Source of the DNA: Chloroflexi bacterium HGW-Chloroflexi-6
GTDB taxonomy: Bacteria; Chloroflexota; Anaerolineae; Anaerolineales; Villigracilaceae
Reading direction: 5' to 3'
NCBI GenBank assembly: GCA_002840685.1
Contig: PHBU01000003.1
Location: forward strand, 1-64,000
Length of the DNA stretch: 64,000 nt
The notes under the pieces are model-generated. The model did no database searches and was not told the origin of the DNA. It was given only the letters and a program-made list of their open reading frames with translations. Made by a program: the position numbers and the translations under genes. Numbering within the stretch: the first letter of the stretch is position 1; every line of letters begins with the position of its first letter. Of the stretch, positions 43,456 through 52,861 are shown piece after piece.

Positions 43456-45378
43456 AGCGCGGACGAGGCGCGGGGCCACCCAGAGCGCCCGGTCGCCGGT
43501 TGAAGCCCCGTTTGAGAGAATGGTCAGGATGAATTTGACATCCTTGCCAGCCAGCGGGGTCAGGTTCAGATCAACATTGTAAACCTGGCCTTCGTATTTT
43601 TCGTTGAAGGTCCAAAAGTTTTGCACCGGCTGTGAGCCGATCTGGTAATCCAAACGAAAACCGACATAGCAGGATGTTGCGCCATATTCACAGCCGATCG
43701 TGGCCTGGAAGCGGTCACCACTCTCGACGCGGATGGCAGGGAAGATACCCTTGATATACGTACCGGTGCCGGTCTGTGGGAAAGTCAGCAGGGCTGGGCG
43801 CGAATCGGTGACGTTATTTTCAGGCTTGGGGGCGGTCAAGACCAACACAAAGCCTTTGGCATCGTTATTTGCACCGGGGCAGGGCAGGACGCCAAAGCCG
43901 CTGATCCATTGCGCTGAGCAGGCATTGGCGACAAAGTCATAAGCCGACGAGCCTGGTACGGTGGTGGGGATGACGGGTGTGGCAGTGGGAGTGCCGGGTG
44001 TGGCAGTTGGGCCGCCCGTTGTCTTGATCTCAACCCAGAAGGGCTTGTCGGCATTGGCGCCGATGCCATACAGCAGGCTGCTGGCATTCTTCAAAATCCA
44101 ATAGCCGCGGAATGTGCCGCTGGCGTTGGGCGCGGTCATATTGACAGTGATATCCAGGGTTTGGCCGGGAGCCACACTCTTGCTGAAATCGACCGACTCA
44201 GTGCTGCCGAATTTTTCACCGCTCTGGTAGATCGCCTTGTAGGCTGTGCTCCAGGTGCAGGTTCCGCTGTTGCGAATGCGCCAGGTTTTTGTGAAGGCAG
44301 CGCTGGGTGCAAATGTGGTGCCATCAGGCACGGTGACATCGGCCACGAAGGTTGCGCGGTCTGTGCAAGAACCAGGGATCGGTGTGACAGGAACAGGCGT
44401 AACGGGAACGGGTGTAATCACAGTCCCGGAGCCGCGCACCAGGCGCGGAGCGCCCCACAGGGCGCGGTCGCCAGCCGCAGAACCGGCAGCACCAACCCGC
44501 AGGATGAACTTGATATCCTTGCCGGCCAGGGCATCCAGGTTGATGTTTGCGCGGTAAACCATGCCTTCATATTTCTCATTGAACGACCACAGAGTTTGGG
44601 GCGCGCCCGAACCGATCTGGTATTCAATCCGGAAGTTGACATAACAGGCCGTGGCGCCATATTCACAGCCGATCGTAGCCTGGAATTTGTCGCCTGTTTC
44701 GACACGAATCGCCGGGTATTGGGCCTGGATGAAGCCATTGCTGACATTTTGCGGTGCCATCAACAGACCAGGTATGCTGTCGACCGTGCCGTTTTCCAGC
44801 TTGGGGTTGTCCAGTTTCATGCCAAAGCCCTTGGCGTCGTTATTTGCGCCTGGGAAGGCCAGCGTACCTGCGCCGCTCGCCCAGATGGCCGAGGGCGCGT
44901 TGGCGACAAAATCGTAGCCGGTGGTTGTGGTCGAGGTGCTGACCTTGATTTCGACCCAGAACGATTTGTCGGCATTGTAGCCAATTCCAAATAATTTGGC
45001 GCCGGCGTTTTTCAACTGCCAGTAGCCGCGATAGGTTCCGGCGTTGGCAGGGGCGGTCATGGCGACGGTCACATCCACGGTTTGGCCAGGGGCGACCGAT
45101 TTGGGCAGTTGCACCGAAGCGAGTGCGCCGAGCTTATCTCCGCTGACATAGACCAGGGTATAGCTGGTTGACCAGGTACAGGTGCCAACGTTTTTGAGCC
45201 GCCATGTCTTATTGAAGGTGTCACCGGCTTTGAAGGTTGTGCCGTCAGGGATGGTGACATCTGCGACAAATTGGGCCGCGTCACAGATACTTGCTGCGAA
45301 AGCGCTCTGGGTGGGCGCGAGCGAGAGTGACAGCACAGCTATCATCAACACGGCGGCGAAGATTTTTTGCAATTTCAT
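43285..45378 (-). CDS. exported protein with two NBR1-like Ig domains
   Basis: A 697-residue secreted protein. The signal peptide (MKLQKIFAAVLMIAVLSLSL..., cleavage after about residue 28) is followed by two copies of a unit of about 290 residues. Each unit has an Ig-like domain of the NBR1 central type (DGTTFKAGDTFNKTWRLKNVGTCTWS; second copy DGTTFAPSAAFTKTWRIRNSGTCTWS) and then a beta-sandwich-like domain with GCEYGATACYVNFRIEYQIGS. The C-terminus is a low-complexity Thr/Ala/Pro tail, likely glycosylated or cell-surface-spanning. The ATG at 45378 has GAGGAGG upstream. Such bacterial NBR1-like domains are extracellular and their ligands are unknown. Confidence 0.85.
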   Translation of the reverse strand: MKLQKIFAAVLMIAVLSLSLAPTQSAFAASICDAAQFVADVTIPDGTTFKAGDTFNKTWRLKNVGTCTWSTSYTLVYVSGDKLGALASVQLPKSVAPGQTVDVTVAMTAPANAGTYRGYWQLKNAGAKLFGIGYNADKSFWVEIKVSTSTTTTGYDFVANAPSAIWASGAGTLAFPGANNDAKGFGMKLDNPKLENGTVDSIPGLLMAPQNVSNGFIQAQYPAIRVETGDKFQATIGCEYGATACYVNFRIEYQIGSGAPQTLWSFNEKYEGMVYRANINLDALAGKDIKFILRVGAAGSAAGDRALWGAPRLVRGSGTVITPVPVTPVPVTPIPGSCTDRATFVADVTVPDGTTFAPSAAFTKTWRIRNSGTCTWSTAYKAIYQSGEKFGSTESVDFSKSVAPGQTLDITVNMTAPNASGTFRGYWILKNASSLLYGIGANADKPFWVEIKTTGGPTATPGTPTATPVIPTTVPGSSAYDFVANACSAQWISGFGVLPCPGANNDAKGFVLVLTAPKPENNVTDSRPALLTFPQTGTGTYIKGIFPAIRVESGDRFQATIGCEYGATSCYVGFRLDYQIGSQPVQNFWTFNEKYEGQVYNVDLNLTPLAGKDVKFILTILSNGASTGDRALWVAPRLVRAGGPTATATTVPATATATTVPATATSTATSTATATATATPTSTNTATPTATATATPG

Positions 45379-45489
45379 ATATTCCTCCTCGAATCGTCCT
45401 AATTTTAACTTAGACGATGTCAAACAAAACATGGTTCCTATGAAAGATTACTGATTCATTACAGTATATAGTATAGCCGCGATTGTGTT

Positions 45490-45532
45490 ACACGAATATC
45501 GCAAATCCGTTGCGGATTTGCGATATTCGTGT
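45490..45532. repeat. perfect 20-bp inverted repeat
   Basis: Arms ACACGAATATCGCAAATCCG (45490-45509) and its exact complement (45513-45532) are separated by only 3 bp (TTG). No T-tract follows on either strand. It lies between the stop of the Gmad2 lipoprotein gene and the start of the Ig-domain gene, both on the minus strand. It may be a very stable RNA hairpin or a dimer-binding site. Confidence 0.85.
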
Positions 45533-45561
45533 TTATAAGCTGGAAAGATTGGCTTTTTGAT

Positions 45562-46557
45562 CTATCGAACCTTTATTTGAACTTGGGCCAGGGCCAATAC
45601 CGAGCCATCGGCGGCGCTCAGATCGGTGATTTCAACATAAATATCGCCGAGGCGCCCAAGAGCAGCCAGGTCGATGGTCAGGGCGAAGGTGCCGGGCGCA
45701 CCAAAATCGAGGGCGTCGACCATCAGTCCACTGCGGGTGATCTCTCTGAATTCACTATCGTAAATTGTGTAAGAAAGGTTGTTCTCGAACGGGGCGATCG
45801 TGATATCGCCTGTGATGGTGATCGAGCCGCTTGCTTCTGCGCCGTTTAGCGGGGCGTGGATGTTGATGGCGCGTTCCTGTCCGCTGGGGGTCTGGGTGGT
45901 GAAGCGGGTCAGCATGATTTGGTTTTCGTTCAACAAGCGCAAGCGGATGTTTGCGGGAACACTGGGGCAGCACAGGCCATCTTGTGGGCCATGCACCTGG
46001 GCAGCCAGGATCATCTCGTTATTTTGAATGGTGATGTTGCTGACGGCCACCCGGTCGCCGAGAGAATAAGATGCGGCATGGAAGGGCTGGCCGGCTCGAT
46101 TAAGAATCGCGCCAACCAGCACGAACTGGCCGGTACCGCCATAGTTCTCAACCAGAACGACAGCTGCATCTTCCTGACCATCGTTGTCAAGATGTCCAAA
46201 GGCCAGCGCCGGGAGCAGGTTGACCGAGATGTAGCCGGAGGTGGTCGTGTCTGTGCTGCTTTGGTAGCTGCCATTTTGCAGCTGGTAGGTTTTGGTTGCG
46301 CCGTTATCAACACCGTTCGATGTATATTCGGCGCTTCGTAACTGGTCCAGCGTCAGGGCCGGGACCGTGGTTGGGGTGTTGACCGGGGCCGGGGTGGCGG
46401 TGATCAGCTCGGGCAGCGCAGTAATGGCCACGGGTTGGAAGGGGGTCTCGGTAATGCCGGGCAGGATCTCGGGAGTCTGCACTTCGACCGAGGGCAGCGA
46501 ACAGCCCGAAAGGCCGAAAAAGCATAAGATCAGCACGAAAATCAATCGCGTAGACAT
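45562..46557 (-). CDS. lipoprotein with Gmad2-like Ig domain
   Basis: A 331-residue predicted lipoprotein. The signal peptide ends in the lipobox LSGC (Cys about residue 19), followed by a Thr/Pro-rich linker. A middle domain (about 75-220, SAEYTSNGVDNGATKTYQLQNGSY and DNDGQEDAAVVLVENYGGTGQFVLVG) and a C-terminal Ig-like domain (about 225-331, INIHAPLNGAEASGSITITG ... FENNLSYTIYD) follow. The last matches the Gmad2 pattern known from spore-germination and other envelope proteins. I chose the ATG at 46557, with GGAG upstream, because it begins the signal peptide; the frame is open much further but inside the next gene. Confidence 0.8.
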   Translation of the reverse strand: MSTRLIFVLILCFFGLSGCSLPSVEVQTPEILPGITETPFQPVAITALPELITATPAPVNTPTTVPALTLDQLRSAEYTSNGVDNGATKTYQLQNGSYQSSTDTTTSGYISVNLLPALAFGHLDNDGQEDAAVVLVENYGGTGQFVLVGAILNRAGQPFHAASYSLGDRVAVSNITIQNNEMILAAQVHGPQDGLCCPSVPANIRLRLLNENQIMLTRFTTQTPSGQERAINIHAPLNGAEASGSITITGDITIAPFENNLSYTIYDSEFREITRSGLMVDALDFGAPGTFALTIDLAALGRLGDIYVEITDLSAADGSVLALAQVQIKVR

Positions 46558-46573
46558 TGCCAACTCCTTAACC

Positions 46574-47833
46574 CTAAGGCGAAACTTTGTCCCAGGTCTG
46601 GCCGCCATTGCTGGTGAAGTACAGGATGGCATGGAAGTCGAGGTCGAAGGCCAGTGCCCAGCCATTTTGAGGGTCGATGAAGTTGATTTGACGCAGGCTG
46701 ATTTCGCCGGGGATGTTGTGATCCAGAACAAGCCAGGTTTGTCCGCTATCGCGGGTGGTGTAGAGCATGCCGTCGGCCCAGACCCAGCCGGTTTGCAGGT
46801 CGATGAACTGGTAAGCATCGGCTTTTGTGAGCGGTGCGGTTGCCTGCCAGGTTTGGCCGCGATCGGCGCTGGCGAAAAAGATGAATTGAGAGCCTTCAGG
46901 AAGGCTGAATCGAACCGGGGCGAGGATGTGTTCGCTGTTGCCGGGGAAAACGATCGGGCTTTCAGTCATGGCCATGTAGCCGCTGGTCTGGGCCGGGACA
47001 GGCAGGGGCTGGGGCTGCCAGTTGCGCCCGGCATCTTCGGTGCGGTAGAAATAAATATCGTTTTCCATCGGGCGGCTGCCACCGATGAATCCCAGGTTGG
47101 CATCGAGGAAGGCCGGCAGGCTTTTTTGCCCGCCGAAGGGCAGGCTGGCCTGGCCGACTTCACCGGGGACGTGCGCAAAGGTTTGTTGCCAGGTCTGGCC
47201 GCCGTCCAGGCTTTGCAAGAGGCCAACGCCTTGTGATCCGGCCGCTGCGCCCAGATTTTGGAACATAAAGAGCGTTTCGGGGCTGACCGGAAGTATTTTT
47301 GCAGAAAAGTACGGAGAATCGCTGCCCAGTATTGTTTGCTGCCAGCTCTTGCCGCCATCGCGGCTGATGTTGAGCTGGCTGGGCGGAGTTTCTGGGTTGG
47401 TTACAATAACGTAGATGGTCTGGGGGTCGAGGTAAGATGCGCTGAAATAGGTTCCCGGCCCGGCCAGGGGGATTTCTATAGCCTGCCAGGTTTGTCCGCC
47501 ATCGCCGGTGCGGTAGATGTCTTCCTCGCTGCGGCCCCAACCGTTGCTGGCGTCGAACATGGCGATTTCAACCAGTTCGGGCAAGGGCTGGCTGGCCCGA
47601 ACCGATTCTGCTTCTGCTGCCGGGGCGGGGATCGGTGTTTCGCTGGGAAGAGCGGTTGGCGTGGCAGTGGGGGCAGGCAGGGTTGGGCTGGCCTGGATGA
47701 TTTGCGGCGTTTCGCTGGGCAAAACAGCCGGGGCAGATTGTTGGATGGGCGCGGGCAGTTCATCGAGACTGCAGGCCAGGGAGGCTGCCAGCAAAGCGAT
47801 CAGGCTTAACAGAATGTATTTGTTGGGGCGCAT
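46574..47833 (-). CDS. BNR/Ycf48-like beta-propeller lipoprotein
   Basis: A 419-residue exported protein. The signal peptide ends at about SLAC (lipoprotein-type cysteine near residue 21), followed by a Pro/Thr-rich linker. About seven BNR/Asp-box repeats follow (TGDGGQTWQ, SRDGGKSWQ, SLDGGQTWQ, TEDAGRNWQ, SADRGQTWQ, TRDSGQTWL, TSNGGQTWD), which predict a beta-propeller. In the family these occur in sialidases, Ycf48/HCF136 and sortilin-like proteins; no sialidase catalytic arginines are obvious. It lies 16 bp upstream of the Gmad2 lipoprotein gene and is probably co-transcribed with it. Confidence 0.85.
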   Translation of the reverse strand: MRPNKYILLSLIALLAASLACSLDELPAPIQQSAPAVLPSETPQIIQASPTLPAPTATPTALPSETPIPAPAAEAESVRASQPLPELVEIAMFDASNGWGRSEEDIYRTGDGGQTWQAIEIPLAGPGTYFSASYLDPQTIYVIVTNPETPPSQLNISRDGGKSWQQTILGSDSPYFSAKILPVSPETLFMFQNLGAAAGSQGVGLLQSLDGGQTWQQTFAHVPGEVGQASLPFGGQKSLPAFLDANLGFIGGSRPMENDIYFYRTEDAGRNWQPQPLPVPAQTSGYMAMTESPIVFPGNSEHILAPVRFSLPEGSQFIFFASADRGQTWQATAPLTKADAYQFIDLQTGWVWADGMLYTTRDSGQTWLVLDHNIPGEISLRQINFIDPQNGWALAFDLDFHAILYFTSNGGQTWDKVSP

Positions 47834-47881
47834 AAGACTTCCTCCATCCGGGTATAAGTCTGGCCGCAAAAGCGCCAAAAC

Positions 47882-49105
47882 TCAGAGATTGAACTCGACG
47901 ATCGTGCTTTCACCCTGTCCAACACCAACGCACAGGGTTGCCAGGCCATATTTGGCGGGCGTGCCGAATGCTGCGCGGCGTTTCATTTCGTGCAGCAGGC
48001 TGGTCAGGATGCGGGCGCCCGAACAGCCGAGCGGGTGCCCAAGGGCGATCGCGCCGCCGTTGACGTTATACAGCGCCGGGTCGATGCCCAGATCTTCGAT
48101 GACGGCCAGGGATTGCACGGCGAAGGCCTCGTTCAGTTCGACCAGGCCGATTTCTGACGCTTTCAGCCCGGCGCGCTGCAGGGCTTTCTGGCTGGCCGGG
48201 ACAGGTCCCAGCCCCATGACGCGCGGTTCGACCCCGGCGGAGGCCATCGCTGCGATGCGCGCCAGCGGTTTCAGGCCGAGTTGGGCGGCTTTGGCCGCGC
48301 TCATCACCAGGACGGCTGAAGCGCCATCATTTAACCCGGACGCATTTCCGGCGGTAACCGTTCCGCCTTCTTTTTTGAAGGCCGGTTTCAAGCGCAACAG
48401 GCTTTCCATGGATGTATCGCGGCGCGGGCGCTCGTCGGTCGTGACCAGAACCGGGTCGCCTTTGCGCTGCGGCACCGGCACGGGGATGATCTCCTCGTTG
48501 AACCGGCCGCCATCGATGGCGGCGATCGCGTTTTGGTGTGAGCGGACGCTGAACTCATCCTGTTTTTCGCGGGTCAGGTGCGGGCGCTGGGCGGCGATGT
48601 TTTCGGCGGTTTCACCCATCGAATCGGTGCCGTACAGTTCTTTCATTTTTGGGTTGGGGTAGCGCCAGCCGAGGGCGGTGTCGTAGGCAGTCAGGTTGCC
48701 GAAAGCGAAGCCCTCCTCCGCTTTGGGCAGGGAGTAGGGGGCGCGTGACATCGATTCGACGCCGCCCGCCAGGTAGATCTCACCGTCGCCGTTGCGGACG
48801 GCGCGGGCCGCCATGTTGACCGCCGCCAGCCCCGAAGCGCACAGTCGGTTCACGGTCACGCCCGGCACGCTGACGGGAATCCCGGCCAGCAGCAGGGCCA
48901 TTCTCGCCAGGTTGCGGTTGTCTTCACCAGCCTGGTTGGCGCAGCCGAAGATCACTTCTTCGAGGCTGGCCGGGTCGATCTGGTTGCGCTCAAGGATGGC
49001 TTTCATCACCAGCGCCGCCAAATCGTCGGGGCGGACCCTGGCCAGGCTGCCGCCAAGCGCGCCGATCGGGGTGCGGATGGCATCGATAATAACTGCTTCG
49101 GGCAT
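47882..49105 (-). CDS. acetyl-CoA C-acyltransferase (thiolase)
   Basis: A 407-residue thiolase II. The nucleophile is C89 ([11 protein letters not shown]), the C-terminal part has NEAFAVQSL and [13 protein letters not shown] with the catalytic histidine, and the terminal [15 protein letters not shown] holds the second cysteine. It interconverts acyl-CoA plus acetyl-CoA and 3-ketoacyl-CoA; biosynthetic and degradative roles cannot be separated from sequence. The next gene downstream on the same strand starts 49 bp on but encodes an unrelated lipoprotein. Confidence 0.95.
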   Translation of the reverse strand: MPEAVIIDAIRTPIGALGGSLARVRPDDLAALVMKAILERNQIDPASLEEVIFGCANQAGEDNRNLARMALLLAGIPVSVPGVTVNRLCASGLAAVNMAARAVRNGDGEIYLAGGVESMSRAPYSLPKAEEGFAFGNLTAYDTALGWRYPNPKMKELYGTDSMGETAENIAAQRPHLTREKQDEFSVRSHQNAIAAIDGGRFNEEIIPVPVPQRKGDPVLVTTDERPRRDTSMESLLRLKPAFKKEGGTVTAGNASGLNDGASAVLVMSAAKAAQLGLKPLARIAAMASAGVEPRVMGLGPVPASQKALQRAGLKASEIGLVELNEAFAVQSLAVIEDLGIDPALYNVNGGAIALGHPLGCSGARILTSLLHEMKRRAAFGTPAKYGLATLCVGVGQGESTIVEFNL

Positions 49106-49209
49106 GGAAATTTCCTCCGGGAAAATTCTTAATCCAATACCTTTACGGGCACGTGCGCTGCAAAAACACAGAGAAAACCAGACAACTTTGTATCTTTGCG
49201 TTCAAGCTT

Positions 49210-51210
49210 TTATGCCTGTAAAACTTCCCAATCGTTTATCCTGGCATCCATCTCTTTTTGCACGGATTCATATTCTGTGCTTAGCTTGAGCACTTCGGAT
49301 GGGTTGCCGAGCGGGTTTTCGAGTTTGCGTCCAATTTCGGCCAGGCGGGCCTCAAGGGCCGAAATTTTATTTTCGAGCTCTTGCAGTTGGGCGCGTTTTT
49401 TTCTGTCTTCTTTTGCGTTTTGCTGGCGTTCACGCTGCGAGACATTTTCTTTGGATTTGGCTCCTTCGCCTTCGGATGAAGCCAGCCATGCCAGCCTCTC
49501 GCGTTCTTCGCGACGCTGCGAATAGGTTCCGTTGAAAACATCCAATAGCGCCGAAGTTTCGTTGGGCTGGGTGATCTCCCAGATCTGGGTCGCCAGCGCA
49601 TCGACCAGGTAACGGTCGTGGGTCACGAGAATGATCGTACCCTGGTAGGCTTCGAGCACCTGCTCCAGGATCTCCTGGGACGGGATGTCGAGGTGGTTGG
49701 TCGGTTCGTCGAGCAGCAGCAGGTTGGTGTCTTCGAGGGCCAGTTTGGCCAGCGCCAGCCGTCCGCGTTCGCCGCCGGAGAGCACCTCCACTTTTTTGAA
49801 GGCATCGTCGCCGCTGAACAGGAATTTGCCAAGGTACTGGCGCGCGTCTGTGGGCAGCATGTTCGGCGAAGCAGTCTGGATCTCTTGAATCAACGTGTTC
49901 TGCGGGTTAAGTCCCTCGTGCGCCTGGGCAAAATAGCCGATATGCAGGCTGGCTCCCAGCAGCACTTCACCTTCGAGCGGCTCCAGTTGGCCCAGAACCG
50001 TTTTCAGGAAGGTGCTTTTTCCAGCGCCGTTCGGGCCGATCAGCGCGGCGCAATCGCCGCGGCGCAGTTCGATATCCGGCGCCTGGAAGAGCGGTTTGTC
50101 GGGCCAGCCGACCAAAATATCCTTGGTGCGGATGACCATCTCACCGGAGCGGAATCCGCTGCGCAGGTGCAGGTGCAATTGCGGCGGGCGCACATCCGGC
50201 AAACGCAGGGAGCGCACCCGTTTTTCGGCTTCTTCGACGCCAAACGGGCTGGTGGTATTGCTGACGCCCAACTCGATCCATCTGGAGTTGAGCACTGCCT
50301 CCATGCCGACCTGTTCAATGGCCTGCACAACGCGCGTCAGGCGTTTGAGCTTGCCCTTGGCTTGCAGGGTGTTCTGCCCGGCGATATTTTTCTTGATGTA
50401 TTCCATATCTTTGATCAGCTTTTCCTTCTCACTGTCAAAGACTTCGTGGCGGCGTTCCCAGCGTTCCTGGCGTTGGGTCAGGTAGTGGCTGTAATTGCCG
50501 CGATACTCTTCCACACCGGCTGCGGTCATTTCCAGAATGCCGTTGGCGGCTTTATCAAGGAAGTAGCGATCGTGCGAAACAATGACCGCCGCGCCTTCCC
50601 ATTGTGAGAGATAGCCTTCGAGCCACTCGACGGCCTTCATGTCGAGGTGGTTGGTCGGTTCGTCGAGCAGCAGTACGTCCGGATCCGAAAGCAGCAGTTG
50701 GCCGAGAAAGGCGCGGGTGCGCTGTCCGCCCGAAAGGTGGTCGAGTGACAAAGAATAGTCGCCGGTGTCAAATCCCAGTCCGCCCAAAACCTGTCGGATG
50801 CGGGTCTGGTAGGTGTATCCGCCGCGCCGATCGAACTCGTGCTGCAATTCGCCATAACGTTCCAAGACATCCGGGTCGCCATCCGCCATTTGCTGTTCGA
50901 GGCGGTTCAGCTCTTCCTGTTGGCGGATGATGTCGGCAAAGACGCTTTCGCAGGCGTCCCAGAGCGTTCCCGACATCTGAAAATCGGCTTCCTGCGAAAG
51001 GTAACCGACGCGCACGCCCCGTGACCTGTGTACCGATCCGGAGGAGGCTTCATCCACCCCGGCCAGGATGCGCAAAAGGGTGGTTTTGCCAACCCCGTTT
51101 GGCCCGACAATGCCCAGGCGCGCGCCTTGAGCAATGCCGAAGGAGAGATTGGCAAAGATATCGATGTGTCCGTAGGACTTGGCCAGGGATGAAACAGAAA
51201 TGAGGGACAT
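49210..51210 (-). CDS. ABC-F family ATPase
   Basis: A 666-residue soluble protein with two ABC cassettes and no membrane domain. Cassette 1 has GIVGPNGVGKTTL, LSGGQRTRAFLGQ and LLLDEPTNHLDM. Cassette 2 has ALIGPNGAGKSTF, LSGGERGRLALAKL and LLLDEPTNHLDI. A basic linker (about 235-315) and a C-terminal coiled coil (about 585-660, REERERLAWLASS onward) fit the Uup/YfmR-type group. ABC-F proteins act on the ribosome in translation or antibiotic protection; Uup-type members also affect genome stability. Which applies here is not decidable. The gene is divergent from radA. Confidence 0.93.
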   Translation of the reverse strand: MSLISVSSLAKSYGHIDIFANLSFGIAQGARLGIVGPNGVGKTTLLRILAGVDEASSGSVHRSRGVRVGYLSQEADFQMSGTLWDACESVFADIIRQQEELNRLEQQMADGDPDVLERYGELQHEFDRRGGYTYQTRIRQVLGGLGFDTGDYSLSLDHLSGGQRTRAFLGQLLLSDPDVLLLDEPTNHLDMKAVEWLEGYLSQWEGAAVIVSHDRYFLDKAANGILEMTAAGVEEYRGNYSHYLTQRQERWERRHEVFDSEKEKLIKDMEYIKKNIAGQNTLQAKGKLKRLTRVVQAIEQVGMEAVLNSRWIELGVSNTTSPFGVEEAEKRVRSLRLPDVRPPQLHLHLRSGFRSGEMVIRTKDILVGWPDKPLFQAPDIELRRGDCAALIGPNGAGKSTFLKTVLGQLEPLEGEVLLGASLHIGYFAQAHEGLNPQNTLIQEIQTASPNMLPTDARQYLGKFLFSGDDAFKKVEVLSGGERGRLALAKLALEDTNLLLLDEPTNHLDIPSQEILEQVLEAYQGTIILVTHDRYLVDALATQIWEITQPNETSALLDVFNGTYSQRREERERLAWLASSEGEGAKSKENVSQRERQQNAKEDRKKRAQLQELENKISALEARLAEIGRKLENPLGNPSEVLKLSTEYESVQKEMDARINDWEVLQA

Positions 51211-51328
51211 GAGATTTCTAAAGAAAGGTGATCTGTTTTGAGAATGAAACGCAAAGCGGATTGAATTATACCCGCTTGTGACGGCTGTCTTGAGCGGAGG
51301 GCGATAAACCGTTTCGCTCAGGACGAGT

Positions 51329-51357
51329 TTGTCCTAGAACATAAATTCTGCTATACT
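51329..51357 (+). promoter_or_regulatory. radA promoter
   Basis: TTGTCC (51329-51334), a 17-bp spacer and TATACT (51352-51357), 20 bp before the radA start codon. A short hairpin-forming AGGAC...GTCCT overlaps the -35 box. Confidence 0.65.
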
Positions 51358-51377
51358 GTGCTCATACAGGAGTTACT

Positions 51378-52796
51378 ATGGCAAAATCAATCACCCGTTA
51401 TGTCTGCCAGCAGTGCGGACGTGTTTCCGCCTCATACATGGGGAAGTGCCCGCAGTGCGGTTCGTTCAGCAGCATGGTCGAAGAAGTTATCCACGAGGCC
51501 GGGCCGGTCAAAAGCCCGAATGCTTCACGCGGGTTGACCGGGCGCACCTCCCCGCGCCGGATCGGTGAGATCAGCAACGATTTTGAAGAGCGGATTCCGG
51601 TGCCGATCGGTGAGTTTTCGCGCGTGCTGGGCGGCGGGATCGTCCCTGGCTCGATCGTGCTGGTGGGTGGCGACCCCGGTATCGGCAAATCGACCCTGAT
51701 GCTGCAGATGACCCTGGCCATGGCCGGGAAAAAATGCGTGCTTTATGTTTCGGGTGAAGAATCTGAACGCCAGATCAAGATGCGCGCCGACCGTTTGATG
51801 GAAAGAAGCGGTAATTTTCCTGACAGCCTGTACCTGGTGACCGAGACCAACCTGCAAACCATCTTCGATCATGTGCGCGAGGTGCACCCTGACCTGCTGA
51901 TCATTGACTCGATCCAGACGGTTTATCTGCCCGAACTGGATTCAAGCGCCGGGTCGGTTACCCAGGTGCGCGAGTGTTCGTCGCAATTGCGTGAGCTGGC
52001 AAAATCACAGGGTATCAGCGTTTTTATCATCGGGCATGTTACCAAGGAAGGCGCGATCGCCGGGCCGCGCGTGCTGGAACATATCGTTGACACCGTTCTG
52101 TACCTTGAGGGCGACCGTTTCCAGGCCTATCGCCTGCTGAGGTCGGTCAAGAACCGTTTTGGTGCAACGGCCGAAGTCGGCGTTTTTGAGATGCGCGAGC
52201 GCGGACTGGCCGAAGTGACCAACCCGTCCGAGGCTTTCCTTGCTGAACGGATGATCAATGCCCCCGGTTCAGCCATTGCGGTGACGATGGAGGGCACACG
52301 TCCGCTCCTGGTCGAACTACAGGGGTTGACCTCCCCGACCCAGTTTGGCAATGCCCGCCGCACGCCGAACGGCGTCGATTACAACCGTTTGTTGATGATT
52401 GCCGCTGTGCTGACCCGCCGGGTGGGTTTCAAGCTATCTGAACAGGATATTTTTGTGAACGTTGTGGGCGGCATCAAGATCGATGAACCGGCTGCCGACC
52501 TGGCGATCGCCGCGGCAGTCTCGTCCTCGATGCGCGATCTGCCCGTCCGCGCGGATGCGGTGCTGATCGGCGAAATTGGCCTGGCGGGCGAGCTGCGCTT
52601 ACCGGGGCAGATGCCCGTTCGTTTGCGCGAGGCTCAAAAGCTGGGGTTCAAGGCCGCCATCGTGCCAAAACGCCTGCGCAAAGCCGAACCCTGGCCTGAT
52701 GATATTCAGATCATCGAGGCGCGTTCGGTGCATGATGCCCTCGAAGCGGCTTTTGCCATCCAGCGCGAGTTGCCCAAGGGCCGCAAAGTAGCCTGA
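51378..52796 (+). CDS. radA: DNA repair protein RadA
   Basis: A 472-residue RadA/Sms. The N-terminal zinc motif is C10-x2-C13 ... C24-x2-C27, the RecA-like core has Walker A GGDPGIGKST, Walker B DLLIIDSIQT and the RadA-specific KNRFG motif, and the C-terminus is the Lon-like domain (QDIFVNVVGGIKIDEPAADLAIAAAVSS, EIGLAGELR). RadA is a branch-migrating helicase in recombination. CAGGAG precedes the ATG. A terminator follows immediately. Confidence 0.97.
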   Translation: MAKSITRYVCQQCGRVSASYMGKCPQCGSFSSMVEEVIHEAGPVKSPNASRGLTGRTSPRRIGEISNDFEERIPVPIGEFSRVLGGGIVPGSIVLVGGDPGIGKSTLMLQMTLAMAGKKCVLYVSGEESERQIKMRADRLMERSGNFPDSLYLVTETNLQTIFDHVREVHPDLLIIDSIQTVYLPELDSSAGSVTQVRECSSQLRELAKSQGISVFIIGHVTKEGAIAGPRVLEHIVDTVLYLEGDRFQAYRLLRSVKNRFGATAEVGVFEMRERGLAEVTNPSEAFLAERMINAPGSAIAVTMEGTRPLLVELQGLTSPTQFGNARRTPNGVDYNRLLMIAAVLTRRVGFKLSEQDIFVNVVGGIKIDEPAADLAIAAAVSSSMRDLPVRADAVLIGEIGLAGELRLPGQMPVRLREAQKLGFKAAIVPKRLRKAEPWPDDIQIIEARSVHDALEAAFAIQRELPKGRKVA

Positions 52797-52803
52797 TAAA
52801 AAT

Positions 52804-52847
52804 ATCACCGCCGCTTCCTGAATATCCAGAAGTGGCGGTGATTTTAT
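52804..52847. terminator. bidirectional terminator between radA and the receiver-TnpA gene
   Basis: A 14-bp stem with one mismatch (ATCACCGCCGCTTC 52804-52817 with GAAGTGGCGGTGAT 52829-52842) is flanked by T-rich sequence on both strands. It lies between two convergent genes. Confidence 0.85.
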
Positions 52848-52861
52848 TTAAGCCGATGGTT

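Noticed and set aside
49618..50607. Plus-strand open frame (329 codons) opposite the ABC-F gene
   Set aside because: Antisense to an ABC-F protein whose Walker and signature motifs are all intact; no independent support.
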